Part shown: in pieces, positions 26,442 through 35,365 of the stretch
Numbering within the stretch: the stretch's first letter is position 1
Layout: each line of letters opens with the position of its first letter
From: Nordella sp. HKS 07
Lineage (GTDB): Bacteria > Pseudomonadota > Alphaproteobacteria > Rhizobiales > Aestuariivirgaceae
Direction of reading: 5' to 3'
Length of the DNA stretch: 64,000 bases
Assembly (NCBI RefSeq): GCF_011046735.1
Contig: NZ_CP049258.1
Span: forward strand, 558,001-622,000
Notes under the pieces: model-generated
The model's input: only the letters and a program-made list of their open reading frames with translations
Database searches by the model: none
What the model was told of the DNA's origin: nothing
Translations under genes and position numbers: made by a program

Positions 26442-26513
26442 GAGCATCATCCGGAAAAGCGCGAAGCGCGTTTCCGATAAGATCATGCGCAAACAAGAAG
26501 ATAAAGCGCTATG
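26442..26513. repeat. Rhizobial-type palindromic intergenic repeat, diverged copy 4
   Basis: GGAGCATCATCCGGAAAAGC, then GCGAAGCGCGTTTCCGATAA and GATCATGCGCAAACAAGAAG. It shares the GCATC...CGGAAAAG...GCGAAGCG.GTTT.CGAT layout of copies 1-3 but is a different subfamily. Confidence 0.7.
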
Positions 26514-26559
26514 ACGTCTCGCCCTGAAGCTACGGGATAGTTTTAGTCCCAACCGCCGC

Positions 26560-28248
26560 TCAGCCGGACATCATCGCGACCAGGATCGGTCCCCACGCCG
26601 TAAGCAGGATGTTTCCGACGGCATATGGCACGGTGTAGCCCAGAGCCGGAACGCTGCTCTGGGCCTCATCCTGAACGGCGCGAAGGGCGGCAGTGATGGT
26701 CCCTGCCCCGGCGCAGGCGCCGAGTACGATGAGTGGGTTCATTTTCAGCACGTAACGACCAAAGAGAATCCCCAGAGTGTGAGGCAGAAGTGCGGAGAGC
26801 AAACCGACGAAGACGAGACTGAAGCCGGTCGTCTGCAGCCCAGTAAAGAAGCTCGGCCCCGCGGTGAGACCCACGATACCGATGAAGATGCACAGGCCCA
26901 GAGTATCGAATATCCAGACCGCCGGCTCCGGAATGCGGCCGAAGAATGGGTAAACCGAGCGCATCCAACCGAAGACTAAGCCCATGACGAGGGCGCCGCC
27001 GCTGGCCGTAAGGGTCAGGGGTATGCCTCCGACCGCCACTGACAGCAGACCCACCAAACCTCCGAGAACGATGCCCAGCCCCACAAAGACCATGTCGGTT
27101 GCCGCGGTGGGACGATCAGGATAACCCAGGTACTTTGCCGCTTTCTCGACCTCGGCCACGGTGCCAACCAGACGCATCACATCGCCCCGGTCGACCTTTG
27201 TGCGGGGCGCCAGCGGGATCTCGACCCCCGCCCTGGTGAGCCGGGCAAGGAACACCCCGCGGGCGATATCAAGCTGCGATAAATTGGTCAGGGTATTGCC
27301 CGCCACTGAGCGTCGCGTCACCACGACATCGAGGGAATCGATCGGGAGGTTCAGAAGAGCCTCATCACTCACTTCGGGTCCGATAACTTCCTCTCCGCGG
27401 GTCGCGTGCGCCTCGTATCGGCCCATGACGGCGATAACGTCACCCTCCTTGATAACGATGTCAGGCGCCGAGTCTTTGATTCCATCGTTGCTCCTGACGC
27501 GCAGGATAGCAATGCGGACGGCCTTGGGCAGCGACTCCAGCTCCGCGATTGTCTTCCCGATCAGCTTCTTAGTGGTGACCCGATAGGCTCTGACATCGAA
27601 GGGTCGCGCTGCCGAGCTGATGCCTTCCTGCATCTGGCCTACCTCACCGCTTTCAGCGCGTTGCCGCGCCGCTTCTTCCCGCAGATTGATGCGCATGAGC
27701 TTTGGCCCGATGGTCGGAATGTACCAGACCAGCACGGCCGTTCCCACGAGATAGGTCACGGCATAGGCCACCGGAATATTGTTGATGAGCGCTGCTCTAT
27801 CCGCATCCGGGATCGCCAGGCGGTTGATGGCATCACCAGCCGTGCCGATCACTGTGGATTCCGAGAACGCGCCGGCCAGGAGGCCGGCAGCCGTGCCGAC
27901 GTCGTAGCCGAGCAATCGCGCCATTCCGAATGCCGTGAGGAGGCAAGTCACACACACGACAACAGTCAGGATTAATTGCGGCAGGGCGTCGCTCTTCAAT
28001 CCACGGAAGAACTGTGGACCGACCTTGTAGCCGGTCGTGAACAGAAAAAGATCGAAGAAGACCGTCTTGACGAGCGCGGGGACCTTGATGTCGAGTTGCC
28101 CGATCAGGACGCCCGCCAGGAGCGACCCGACGACGATCCCGAGGCTGAAACTCCCAAATTTAAGTCGTCCGATGAAGAATCCAATGGCGATCGTCAGGAA
28201 GATCGCAAGTTCGGGATTCTGCCGAAGTGCCGTTGCGATGTAATCCAT
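26560..28248 (-). CDS. AspT/YidE-family antiporter (paralogue 1)
   Basis: 562 aa. Two blocks of transmembrane helices (residues ~10-190 and ~370-560) flank a soluble centre with two TrkA-C/RCK-C-like domains (YRVTTKKLIGKTIAELESLP and the segment ending in TKVDRGDVMRLVGTV). This is the aspartate:alanine exchanger (AspT) layout. Repeated motifs AGAFSESTVIGTAGDAINRL and GACAGAGTITAALRA in the two halves are the family signature. It lies downstream of an amino-acid decarboxylase, so it probably swaps amino acid for decarboxylated product across the inner membrane. Confidence 0.9.
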   Translation of the reverse strand: MDYIATALRQNPELAIFLTIAIGFFIGRLKFGSFSLGIVVGSLLAGVLIGQLDIKVPALVKTVFFDLFLFTTGYKVGPQFFRGLKSDALPQLILTVVVCVTCLLTAFGMARLLGYDVGTAAGLLAGAFSESTVIGTAGDAINRLAIPDADRAALINNIPVAYAVTYLVGTAVLVWYIPTIGPKLMRINLREEAARQRAESGEVGQMQEGISSAARPFDVRAYRVTTKKLIGKTIAELESLPKAVRIAILRVRSNDGIKDSAPDIVIKEGDVIAVMGRYEAHATRGEEVIGPEVSDEALLNLPIDSLDVVVTRRSVAGNTLTNLSQLDIARGVFLARLTRAGVEIPLAPRTKVDRGDVMRLVGTVAEVEKAAKYLGYPDRPTAATDMVFVGLGIVLGGLVGLLSVAVGGIPLTLTASGGALVMGLVFGWMRSVYPFFGRIPEPAVWIFDTLGLCIFIGIVGLTAGPSFFTGLQTTGFSLVFVGLLSALLPHTLGILFGRYVLKMNPLIVLGACAGAGTITAALRAVQDEAQSSVPALGYTVPYAVGNILLTAWGPILVAMMSG

Positions 28249-28343
28249 CCTACGTTCCCCAATGCAGTTCCACTTGGAACTTCAAGGCGTGCCGATGCGA
28301 GGATCGGATCGATATGAGAAAGGTCGTTGCGTCGCTCTCCAAG

Positions 28344-31106
28344 CTATTTCTTTCTCGGCTTCGATGTATTCTTTCTCGGCTTAGATGCGTTCTTTCTCGG
28401 CTTCGACGTAGCGCCCGCGTGGCGCAGCTTGTCCGGCCTGATCAGTTTCAGCCCCTTCGCGGATTCGTATCCATGAATCTCCTTGACGTCGAGCTTGCGC
28501 ATGAAGCCGATCGCGTCTTGCGTCAGCACCTGGCCGGGTACCATGATCGGGAAGCCCGGCGGATACGGAATAACGAAGTTTGCCGAAACCAGATCCGGAC
28601 CTTTTTCCAGCCGCTTGTTGATTTCAGGACTGTTCAGCGGAACGTACTCGCATGACGATTCGTCATAGGCCATGAAGAAGGCGGTCCGCATGTCGCCTTC
28701 ATTCGTATGCTTGCCGGCATTGCCCCTGAACGCATCATGGAAGCGGCTGAAGTTCGGAAGATCGGGCACGTCATGCATCAGACTCTTGGTTCGCGCCGCG
28801 AAACCCTTGCGCTCGCCCTCGCCGCCGGTCGCGAAACGTTCCTCGATCTCGCCGCAAATCTCGACGAGAACGCGAACGAGATGGGCAATGTCACTGCGCG
28901 TATTGTTGATGTTCGATTGCAGCAATACGGAATTTCGCGATGTCTTGTTGACCTGGATGTTGAAGCGGCTTGCCAGCAGGCCCTTGAATTGAGTTCCGTC
29001 AAAGCCGGCGTTTCCGCACACAAGGGTCATGCGGGTCGGATCGAGATAGAACTCGTCCTCGCGCATCGACTTGACGATATCGGCCCACGTCGTACCCGGC
29101 ACCAGATAGTCGACGAAACCGGACTGGCGGAAGACCTCGGGAATCAATTCGTCGGCGCCGAGCACCTTGAAGTATTTCGAGATCACCGGATGCGAGTTGA
29201 CAATCGCCCTGATCTTCAGGGCAACGGAGATTGCGTTCATGACCAGGCCGTAACCTTCGAGCTCCATCTGGCGCCGGGCCACATCGAGGCTCGCGATCAA
29301 CTGCTGGTTGGGGCTGGTCGAGGCATGGGTGAATATGGCCTCGTGGAACTGGCTTTCGACGGATCCGAAGTCGACGTCCTTGACCAGCACCATGGAACCC
29401 TGCCGTATGGCCGACATGGACTTGTGGGTGGAATTGGTCTGATAGACGCGCAAACGCACCTTGCGTGGATCGGGAACAAGCCGCGTTGTCATCAGCTTTT
29501 CGCGCGACGGTTTTGGGCCCATATCCTTCTGCTGTTTTTCATAGGCCGCAACCGAGGCGGGATCCTGCAGCCAGCTTTCGATGGCGGCTGCGGCGCCCAT
29601 GCCGGTCCGCGGCCTGAGGAAGGGCGACCAGCGCGCGAAGCCCGACCATGCTTCATCCCAAAGGAAGATCAGATCCGGCTTTATGGCGAGGCACTCCTCC
29701 ATCACCCGCCGCGTATTGTACATGTGGCCATCGAAGGTGCAGTTGGTGAGATCGAGGAGACGGAGGCGGTCGAGGCGGCCCTCGTCACGCAGATCCAGCA
29801 GCGCCTTCTTGATGGACTGCAGCGGCACCGCGCCATACATCGAATACTGAGTGAGCGGAAACGCCTCCACATAAAGCGGTTGACCACCGTTGAGCACCAG
29901 GCCGTAATGGTGTGACTTGTGACAATTGCGGTCGACAATGACGATATCGCCGGGAGCGACCAGCGCCTGGACCACCATCTTGTTGCTCGTTGACGTTCCA
30001 TTGGTCACAAAGAACACGTGGTCGGCGCCAAAGGCGCGCGCCGCCATGTCCTGGGCTTTCTTGATGTTGCCTGTCGGCTCAAGAAGGCTGTCGAGGCCTC
30101 CTGTCGTGGCGCTGCTCTCGGCCAGAAACAGGTTGATGCCGTAGAACTCGCCCATGTCGCGGATCCATTCCGACTGGAACACCGATTTGCCTCGCGCGAT
30201 CGGCAAAGCGTGAAATGTGCCGATCGGGCGCTGCGCATAACGCTTCAGATTGTCGAAGAACGGTGTTTCAAAGCGCTTCTGAATTCCCTCCAGAACCGCC
30301 AGGTGAAGCTCCAGCAGCTCTTCCACGGCATAGAAAATCCGCGTGGCGCAGGCGGCCGCGGGATCGGAAGCGAGTTTCTCGACGGCGCGGTCGGTGGTCA
30401 CATAGATGTCGAGGTCCGGGCGGAGATTCTTCAGGATGCCTGCTAGCCTCAAGGCGGAGGCGTCTGCCGCCAGGGTACCCATCGTCTGGTCGAGGATGCG
30501 GCGCAATACCGGCGCGTCGTGGCTCGATCTGAAGGGCACGCCTTCTGCGACGATGACGGCAAGAATCTGCGGGTTCACAATGGCCGCGCACAGCGCGTCT
30601 TCAAAGCTTCCGACAATGACCGGTTCGTAGACGAAAGAATCCTCCACTCTGCGCAACCGGCGCAGTTCGGCGCTCAGCACCGCCCAGCGCGAAGGCGGCT
30701 GCGGCGTGACGAGCAACACTTCGAAATAGGGCCGCCGTGCATCGCGCCCGGCAATCACGCTCGGCAGCAATTCCGGCAGTGCATCGCCGCTCTCCCCCGC
30801 CTGATCGGTTTCCACCTGATGCGAATAGGCCTTCGTGAGAATCGCATTCGCGAACCGGCTGACAAGCTCGGCGGTCGCGCCGGCATCGCCGGCGGCGATC
30901 TTTTCGCGCAGACGGCTCATCAGCCGCACGCCCGGATAGGCGTGGAATTCTTCGATGACGGAAATATCGCCCAGGCTATCCTCGACGGCAGCGCGGCTGC
31001 CCTGACCTGACGCCCACTGTTGAGCGGCAGTCAGCACCTCGCGCCAGCGATCCGAACGTGCCGACTGCATGGCTAAGAAGTTGTCGATCCTATCCGCGGT
31101 GGCCAT
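28344..31106 (-). CDS. Orn/Lys/Arg decarboxylase, large PLP-dependent form
   Basis: About 920 aa from the ATG at 31106 (RBS GGAGGGAG). After a ~300-residue N-terminal region with a receiver-like wing, the PLP domain shows VFFVTNGTSTSNKMVVQALV, DRNCHKSHHYGLVLNGGQP, FLWDEAWSGFARWSP and the PLP-lysine motif NSTHKSMSAIRQGSM. The C-terminal domain includes IPYPPGFPIMVPGQ. This is the acid-inducible-type decarboxylase layout. The substrate is not readable. The tail is three repeats of SKPRKN/K, encoded by 21 bp tandem repeats. It lies between AspD and AspT on the same strand. Confidence 0.92.
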   Translation of the reverse strand: MATADRIDNFLAMQSARSDRWREVLTAAQQWASGQGSRAAVEDSLGDISVIEEFHAYPGVRLMSRLREKIAAGDAGATAELVSRFANAILTKAYSHQVETDQAGESGDALPELLPSVIAGRDARRPYFEVLLVTPQPPSRWAVLSAELRRLRRVEDSFVYEPVIVGSFEDALCAAIVNPQILAVIVAEGVPFRSSHDAPVLRRILDQTMGTLAADASALRLAGILKNLRPDLDIYVTTDRAVEKLASDPAAACATRIFYAVEELLELHLAVLEGIQKRFETPFFDNLKRYAQRPIGTFHALPIARGKSVFQSEWIRDMGEFYGINLFLAESSATTGGLDSLLEPTGNIKKAQDMAARAFGADHVFFVTNGTSTSNKMVVQALVAPGDIVIVDRNCHKSHHYGLVLNGGQPLYVEAFPLTQYSMYGAVPLQSIKKALLDLRDEGRLDRLRLLDLTNCTFDGHMYNTRRVMEECLAIKPDLIFLWDEAWSGFARWSPFLRPRTGMGAAAAIESWLQDPASVAAYEKQQKDMGPKPSREKLMTTRLVPDPRKVRLRVYQTNSTHKSMSAIRQGSMVLVKDVDFGSVESQFHEAIFTHASTSPNQQLIASLDVARRQMELEGYGLVMNAISVALKIRAIVNSHPVISKYFKVLGADELIPEVFRQSGFVDYLVPGTTWADIVKSMREDEFYLDPTRMTLVCGNAGFDGTQFKGLLASRFNIQVNKTSRNSVLLQSNINNTRSDIAHLVRVLVEICGEIEERFATGGEGERKGFAARTKSLMHDVPDLPNFSRFHDAFRGNAGKHTNEGDMRTAFFMAYDESSCEYVPLNSPEINKRLEKGPDLVSANFVIPYPPGFPIMVPGQVLTQDAIGFMRKLDVKEIHGYESAKGLKLIRPDKLRHAGATSKPRKNASKPRKNTSKPRKK
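28348..28410. repeat. Three 21 bp tandem repeats at the decarboxylase 3' end
   Basis: Units at 28348-28368, 28369-28389 and 28390-28410, each TTCTTTCTCGGCTT followed by 7 varying bases. On the coding minus strand they give the peptide repeats SKPRKN, SKPRKN, SKPRKK separated by A/T, a basic tail beyond the normal end of the enzyme. Confidence 0.9.
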
Positions 31107-31213
31107 TGCTACTCCCTCCAGATCCAAGCGATTCATGTTTCCAACGAACACCGTGGCGGGGTCAGAGTGTCATCAGACCTAGATATTGCCGGCTTCCATT
31201 CTCGACTGCGCCG

Positions 31214-32821
31214 TTACTTCTTCTGCGACGCTTTGAACGCATCGACATAACCGCGCGCCACCGCACGCACGGAACGCCCTATGTCATCGTAGACGTCATC
31301 CGGGAGATTTGCGAAAGAAACACGCACGCTCCAGTTTGGCGCCTGGAAGCCGCCACCATTGAGCAATACGATCGAATGGTCCTCTGCCAACTTATAGACG
31401 AGATCGAGCGGATGGACATTTTTCTTGAGCCACTTGACCATTTCCTCGCCCTGGTATTTGCGCAGCCAGAATTCAAAGTCCAAGGTTCCATAATAGTAGG
31501 CGAAGTTGGGGTTCGGCTGGACATCGAGCGGCAGCCCCTCGAGCAGACTATCGACACGACGCTTGCAGATCTCGATGCAAGCTTTCTGGTACAGTTTCTC
31601 CGTATCCATGAGTTCGCTGAGCGAGAACATGGTCATCATCACCTGCTGCGGCAATGAAAGGCCGGCCGTGTGGTTGAGTGCCACGTCGCGGCTGTCGGCC
31701 ACGATCCGGTCGATCATCTTGAGCTTGCGCGGCTCGAGCGTTATCGCGATGTAGCGCTTATCGAGTGCTTCCAGCTCCTTGGGCGGAAGCTTGGCGATCA
31801 TGTCGTCAAGGATATTTCGCTCATGAATCGCAATGACGCCAAGACGCCAGCCGGTGCAGCCAAAGTATTTCGAATAGGAGTAGACGCCGATAGTATTGTA
31901 AGGCAGTTCCGCCATTAACGAACGGAAATTCGGAACAAAGGTGCCATACACGTCGTCGGTGAGAAGGATCAGATCCGGGCGCTTCTTCTTCACCAGGTCG
32001 ACCAGCTTCTTGAGTGTCGCAGCATCGACCGCCATCGAGGTCGGATTCCCCGGATTGACGATAAAAAATGCCTTGATCTTCGGGTCCTCGAGCTTCTTGA
32101 TTTCCTCATCTGAATATTGGAAACGATGCTCCTGTGTCGCCTTGATGTGAACGGCGTGGAGGGCGTAATCCTCGAGCTCGGCTATCTCGACATAGGGCGT
32201 GAAGATCGGGGTGCCCATCGCAATGGTGTCGCCCTTCTTCAGGATACGGTTCGCCATCAGCGACTTGAAGATATAGCACATGGCGGCGGTGCCGCCTTCG
32301 ACGGCATAGAGATCGAACTTGCCCGCCGGTGGCTTGTCGCCGGCCATGGCCCACATCAAGTAGCGATGAGCGACCTGCTCCGCATGTATGAGCATGCGAT
32401 CGGGAACTGGATAATTGTCGCCAATAATCGAATCCGTCAGTTCGAAGACGAAAGCGTCGGCATCGAAGCCGAAGGATTTCACGCCATGGTCCACCATCTT
32501 GGACAGGAAGCCGGCTCCCGGCATTTCCGAATGCTTGGCCAGCCAGTCTTCGAGACGCGCGGCAATACCATTCATTTGCGGCATTCCCGCGAGCCCGGCT
32601 TTCGGATTATCCATCGTCCGCCGGCATTCGGTCAGCGCGAACTGACCGAACAGAAAGAAGCCCTCGCGCGGGGTCGTCGCGATCCAGTTGGGATTGCCGC
32701 GGCCGGCATTCAGCAGGGCGTGGGCGGATTTCTGCGCGCTGCGCTTCGCAAGCTTGATCAACCCGTCCTTGATCTCGAACGGGCTCATTTTCTCATATTC
32801 GCGGTAATCGATCGTCTTCAT
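31214..32821 (-). CDS. aspD: Aspartate 4-decarboxylase (bifunctional aspartate transaminase type)
   Basis: 535 aa, the length of bacterial L-aspartate beta-decarboxylase. It removes the beta-carboxyl of aspartate to give alanine and CO2. PLP fold-I aminotransferase features: LNAGRGNPNWIATTPREGFF near residue 38, VEGGTAAMCYIFKSL near 172, FIVNPGNPTSMAVD near 255, DDVYGTFVPNF near 295 and the PLP lysine in YSYSKYFGCTGWRLGVIAIH near 320. It is divergent from the AspT gene at 33239 and upstream of the Orn/Lys/Arg-type decarboxylase. With AspT it would consume a proton per cycle and help drive the membrane potential. Confidence 0.94.
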   Translation of the reverse strand: MKTIDYREYEKMSPFEIKDGLIKLAKRSAQKSAHALLNAGRGNPNWIATTPREGFFLFGQFALTECRRTMDNPKAGLAGMPQMNGIAARLEDWLAKHSEMPGAGFLSKMVDHGVKSFGFDADAFVFELTDSIIGDNYPVPDRMLIHAEQVAHRYLMWAMAGDKPPAGKFDLYAVEGGTAAMCYIFKSLMANRILKKGDTIAMGTPIFTPYVEIAELEDYALHAVHIKATQEHRFQYSDEEIKKLEDPKIKAFFIVNPGNPTSMAVDAATLKKLVDLVKKKRPDLILLTDDVYGTFVPNFRSLMAELPYNTIGVYSYSKYFGCTGWRLGVIAIHERNILDDMIAKLPPKELEALDKRYIAITLEPRKLKMIDRIVADSRDVALNHTAGLSLPQQVMMTMFSLSELMDTEKLYQKACIEICKRRVDSLLEGLPLDVQPNPNFAYYYGTLDFEFWLRKYQGEEMVKWLKKNVHPLDLVYKLAEDHSIVLLNGGGFQAPNWSVRVSFANLPDDVYDDIGRSVRAVARGYVDAFKASQKK

Positions 32822-33238
32822 TTACATTCCTCCGTCGCTAATAGGCGCGCCTTTTCAGTCGGCCTTTGATCCCCGCCCTTGTTTCACTGATGCCTATTCG
32901 GTCGGCGCCGCCAGACAGAAGCACCTTGGCTTGAGGATTTTTCATCGCTCGTGACGGTTCCGGCTCACCGTCTCTCCTTGCGGGCCCCCTACATTTGTGA
33001 CTTGCTTTGTAGGCGCAATGGCAGTTCTGCACGATCAGAGCATGAGCGGAGCAGTAAGCGCGCTCCACGCCATTATTCATGGATCAACGACGATCGACGC
33101 TTGCAACTGGTGATCCTAGCACCTTGAATTCCTCACGCAAGAGTGTAGTCTCATTTGGTGACTTGGGCAGAGGGCCATTCAAGTCACGGTTCATTGCACG
33201 TCGCCGATACCGCCTAACTACGCAAAAGGCAGGGACTC
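32822..33238. promoter_or_regulatory. Divergent promoter region between aspD and the AspT gene
   Basis: 417 bp with no supported gene. Both flanking genes start at its edges, so it carries two promoters. No operator with convincing symmetry was seen. The plus-strand gene is preceded by GGCAGGGACTC. Confidence 0.45.
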
Positions 33239-34930
33239 ATGGTTGACTGGTTTGTGAGCACGCTCCGCAGCTATCCGGAGATCGCAATCTTTCTCTCTTT
33301 GGGCCTTGGCTACTATTTCGGCGCCTTCAACTACAAGGGGCTCGGCCTCGGCGCGGTGACGGCCACACTCATCGCAGCCATCATCATCGGACAGCTTGGC
33401 ATCACCATTTCGCCTCCCCTCAAGGCGACGGTCTTCCTGATGTTTCTTTTTGCGGTGGGTTATTCGGTGGGACCGCAATTCGTGCGAGGCATCGCCAAGG
33501 ACGGCGTACCGCAAGCACTATTCGCGGCAGTCGTTGCCGTCTGTTGCCTGGCCGCACCATTTTTGGCCGCGAAATTCGCCGGCTATGACGTCGGCTCGGC
33601 AGCCGGATTATATGCGGGGTCGCAGACCATTTCGGCCTCAATGGGGTTGGCGACGGATGCGATCAATCGCCTGGGTCTGTCTCCTGAGGAAACCAAGCGT
33701 CTGCTCGACGCAATGCCGGTGGCCTATGCCGTCACTTATATTTTCGGCACCGTGGGTTCCGCCATCCTCTTGGCGCTGATCGGCCCCGCCTTGCTGGGCA
33801 TCGACCTCGAGGCGGAATGCAAGCGCTATGAAGAGGAGAGTGGCGGCAAGAAGCTGCAGGGTGGCGCCGGCACAGCCTGGCACCATTACGAGCTGCGGGC
33901 TTTCCGCGTCAGGCAGGGCGGGAAGGTCGTCGGCCTCACCGCACGCGAGGCTGAGGCACTCGTCCCGGGTGAGCGCGTCTTCGTCGAGCGCCTCAAGCGG
34001 GACGGAAAGATCCTGGACGCGACAGAGGATACCCGCATTCAGGCGGGCGATGTCGTCGCTGTCGCCGGCCGTCGGGAGGTTCTGGTGCAGCTGATCGGCG
34101 AGGGAGCCGAGGAAGTTGACGATCGCGAATTGCTGGCAGTGCCGGTGGAAGGCGTGGACGTGTTGGTTACGAGCAAGGAGGCCGACGGCAAGACGCTGGC
34201 TGAACTGGCGCAGTGGCCAACGGCGCGCGGCGTGTTTCTGCGCAGAATCGCGCGTGGCGCCACCGCCACCGATATTCCTATACTGCCGAACACGCAGATT
34301 CATCGCGGCGACATCCTCACTCTCGTAGGGCGTACTCAGGACACGACGGCGGCAGCCAAGGCCCTGGGCGTCCCGGACCGGCCAAGCGATGTTGCTGACG
34401 TTGCCTTCATCGGTGGCGCGATCGCGATCGGCGCTCTGATTGGAGCGTTTGTTTATAAGGTCGGTGATGTACCGTTGACGCTGTCAACATCAGGTGGCGC
34501 GCTGATCGCCGGGCTTTTCTTCGGCTGGCTGAGATCGGTGCATCCGACCTTCGGTCGGATTCCGTCGTCGACGGTGTGGTTCATGAATTCCGTCGGCCTG
34601 AACATGTTTATCGCAATCGTTGGTATTTCATCGGGGCCGGGTTTTGTTGCCGGACTGCAGCAACTGGGCTTCAGCCTGTTCTTATGGGGTATTTTTGCCA
34701 CGAGCGTGCCGCTGATTCTCGCGATGTATATTGGAAAATACATATTCAAGTTCCACCCCGCCATTCTGCTGGGATGCTGCGCGGGCGCCCGCACGACAAC
34801 CGCAGCACTTGGCATGATCAACGACCGCGCCAAGAGCCAGATCCCCGGGCTCGGCTATACGGTCACCTATGCGGTCGGGAACACGCTGTTGACGATTTGG
34901 GGAATGGTCATGGTCATTCTGTTGACCTAG
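33239..34930 (+). CDS. aspT: Aspartate:alanine antiporter (AspT family, paralogue 2)
   Basis: 563 aa. Same layout as the 26560-28248 protein: helices 1-190, two RCK-C-like domains ([20 protein letters not shown] and [19 protein letters not shown]), then helices 385-560. Signature stretches are [20 protein letters not shown] and [20 protein letters not shown]. Divergent pairing with AspD strongly suggests this copy is the aspartate:alanine exchanger. The two paralogues differ clearly in sequence, so they may serve different decarboxylases. Confidence 0.92.
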   Translation: MVDWFVSTLRSYPEIAIFLSLGLGYYFGAFNYKGLGLGAVTATLIAAIIIGQLGITISPPLKATVFLMFLFAVGYSVGPQFVRGIAKDGVPQALFAAVVAVCCLAAPFLAAKFAGYDVGSAAGLYAGSQTISASMGLATDAINRLGLSPEETKRLLDAMPVAYAVTYIFGTVGSAILLALIGPALLGIDLEAECKRYEEESGGKKLQGGAGTAWHHYELRAFRVRQGGKVVGLTAREAEALVPGERVFVERLKRDGKILDATEDTRIQAGDVVAVAGRREVLVQLIGEGAEEVDDRELLAVPVEGVDVLVTSKEADGKTLAELAQWPTARGVFLRRIARGATATDIPILPNTQIHRGDILTLVGRTQDTTAAAKALGVPDRPSDVADVAFIGGAIAIGALIGAFVYKVGDVPLTLSTSGGALIAGLFFGWLRSVHPTFGRIPSSTVWFMNSVGLNMFIAIVGISSGPGFVAGLQQLGFSLFLWGIFATSVPLILAMYIGKYIFKFHPAILLGCCAGARTTTAALGMINDRAKSQIPGLGYTVTYAVGNTLLTIWGMVMVILLT

Positions 34931-34966
34931 GTCAGCCCGCGCTGTTGACCTAGGTCAGCCCGCGCC
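34921..34966. repeat. 23 bp direct duplication containing a perfect palindrome
   Basis: GTTGACCTAGGTCAGCCCGC followed by GC[T/C] occurs at 34921-34943 and again at 34944-34966 with one mismatch. Each unit holds the 12 bp palindrome TGACCTAGGTCA. The first unit carries the AspT stop codon and the second the stop of the opposing gene. Confidence 0.9.
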
Positions 34967-35365
34967 GCCGCCCGGAGACTTCGGCGGCAGCGTCCGCCAC
35001 ACCTTGCGCCGCTGATCGACGAACACCTCGCGGCCCTCGTGCGTCACCGACCATAGCGGGTCGAACATTGATAGCGTGGCGGCGCAGGGTTTCCAGACCA
35101 GCTCTGCTGCCGCCGTATCGCCGAGCCCGGCGAGCGCCAGCGCCGCTTCGGATGTGACGCTCACCGGCGTGTTTGCGGCGGCCGCTGACGCGAGAAGCTC
35201 CCCACCGGCGGCGTCGATGCATGCGACGCTCCCGGCCACGTGGACGAGGAAATATGCGTTCTGTCCATCCAGCCGCCGGACCCGCCACGCGCGACCTTCC
35301 GGCGATTGTGGCAGACTGAGGAGCCGGCGCGCCTGAGCGATCGCCTGCTCGGAAGCGCCCGGCAT
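34955..35365 (-). CDS. Hypothetical protein coupled to a C39-like peptidase gene
   Basis: 136 aa, no signal peptide. It contains GRAWRVRRLDGQNAYFLVHV, a strand followed by CIDAAGGELLASAAAANTPV, then FDPLWSVTHEGREVFVDQRR. This looks like a small alpha/beta domain resembling PepSY-like folds, but I do not recognise it. Its ATG overlaps the stop of the upstream peptidase gene by one base (TGATG), so the two are translated together and may act together. Confidence 0.65.
   Translation of the reverse strand: MPGASEQAIAQARRLLSLPQSPEGRAWRVRRLDGQNAYFLVHVAGSVACIDAAGGELLASAAAANTPVSVTSEAALALAGLGDTAAAELVWKPCAATLSMFDPLWSVTHEGREVFVDQRRKVWRTLPPKSPGGGAG

Noticed and set aside
28707-29915. Plus-strand frame of 402 codons opposite the large decarboxylase
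   Set aside because: Antisense shadow; the minus strand has PLP motifs throughout.
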